64,000 nucleotides of DNA, from positions 1-64,000 of the forward strand of contig CACLWE010000001.1 in the NCBI GenBank assembly GCA_902610585.1. The letters run 5' to 3'. Source of the DNA: an uncultured Pelagibacteraceae bacterium. Lineage in GTDB: Bacteria > Pseudomonadota > Alphaproteobacteria > Pelagibacterales > AG-422-B15. Under the pieces are notes generated by a model, which did no database searches, was not told where the DNA came from, and worked only from the letters and a program-made list of their open reading frames with translations. The first letter of the stretch is position 1. Each line of letters begins with the position of its first letter. The position numbers and the translations under genes are program-made. Below are positions 63,931 to 64,000 of this stretch, piece by piece.

Positions 63931-64000
63931 ATGTCTGATCAATTTAACTATAAATTAGTAACACCTGAAAAAATATACCTTGAGGGTGATGCTCAAATGG
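63931..64000 (+). CDS. atpC: ATP synthase F1 epsilon subunit, truncated by the window end
   Basis: ATG at 63931: MSDQFNYKLVTPEKIYLEGDAQM..., matching an AtpC N-terminus; directly after atpD. Confidence 0.85.
   Translation, partial: MSDQFNYKLVTPEKIYLEGDAQM

Overview
The window is a gene-dense, AT-rich stretch of a streamlined alphaproteobacterial chromosome. A marine lineage is likely from gene content and order, but I cannot assign taxonomy without a search. Nearly all of it is housekeeping sequence: folD, argG, rlmN, htpG, acnA, a contiguous ccmABCDEFGH cytochrome c maturation cluster, ftsY/mtaB/dapF divergent from ffh, rpsP-rimM-trmD-rplS, leuCDB-asd, a CitE/MaoC fusion next to sdhCDAB, mmsA, mdh-sucCD-sucAB-lpd, xerC/fsa/priA and atpHAGD(C). 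I see no prophage, transposon, CRISPR array, rRNA or tRNA, and no clear new defence or mobile system. The items most worth a second look are: (i) a single-polypeptide fusion that may carry out two consecutive ethylmalonyl-CoA pathway steps (mesaconyl-CoA hydratase plus beta-methylmalyl-CoA lyase); (ii) an alkylglycerol-monooxygenase-like desaturase coupled to an uncharacterised 6-7 TM protein and a SnoaL-like protein; (iii) a structured leader upstream of ffh; (iv) acidic, repeat-built C-terminal tails on ribosomal proteins S16 and L19; (v) two small genes absent from the ORF track (ccmD and a DUF4177-like gene); (vi) a heat-shock-like promoter before htpG; (vii) a 12-bp inverted repeat downstream of sdhB that pairs fully only as minus-strand RNA.
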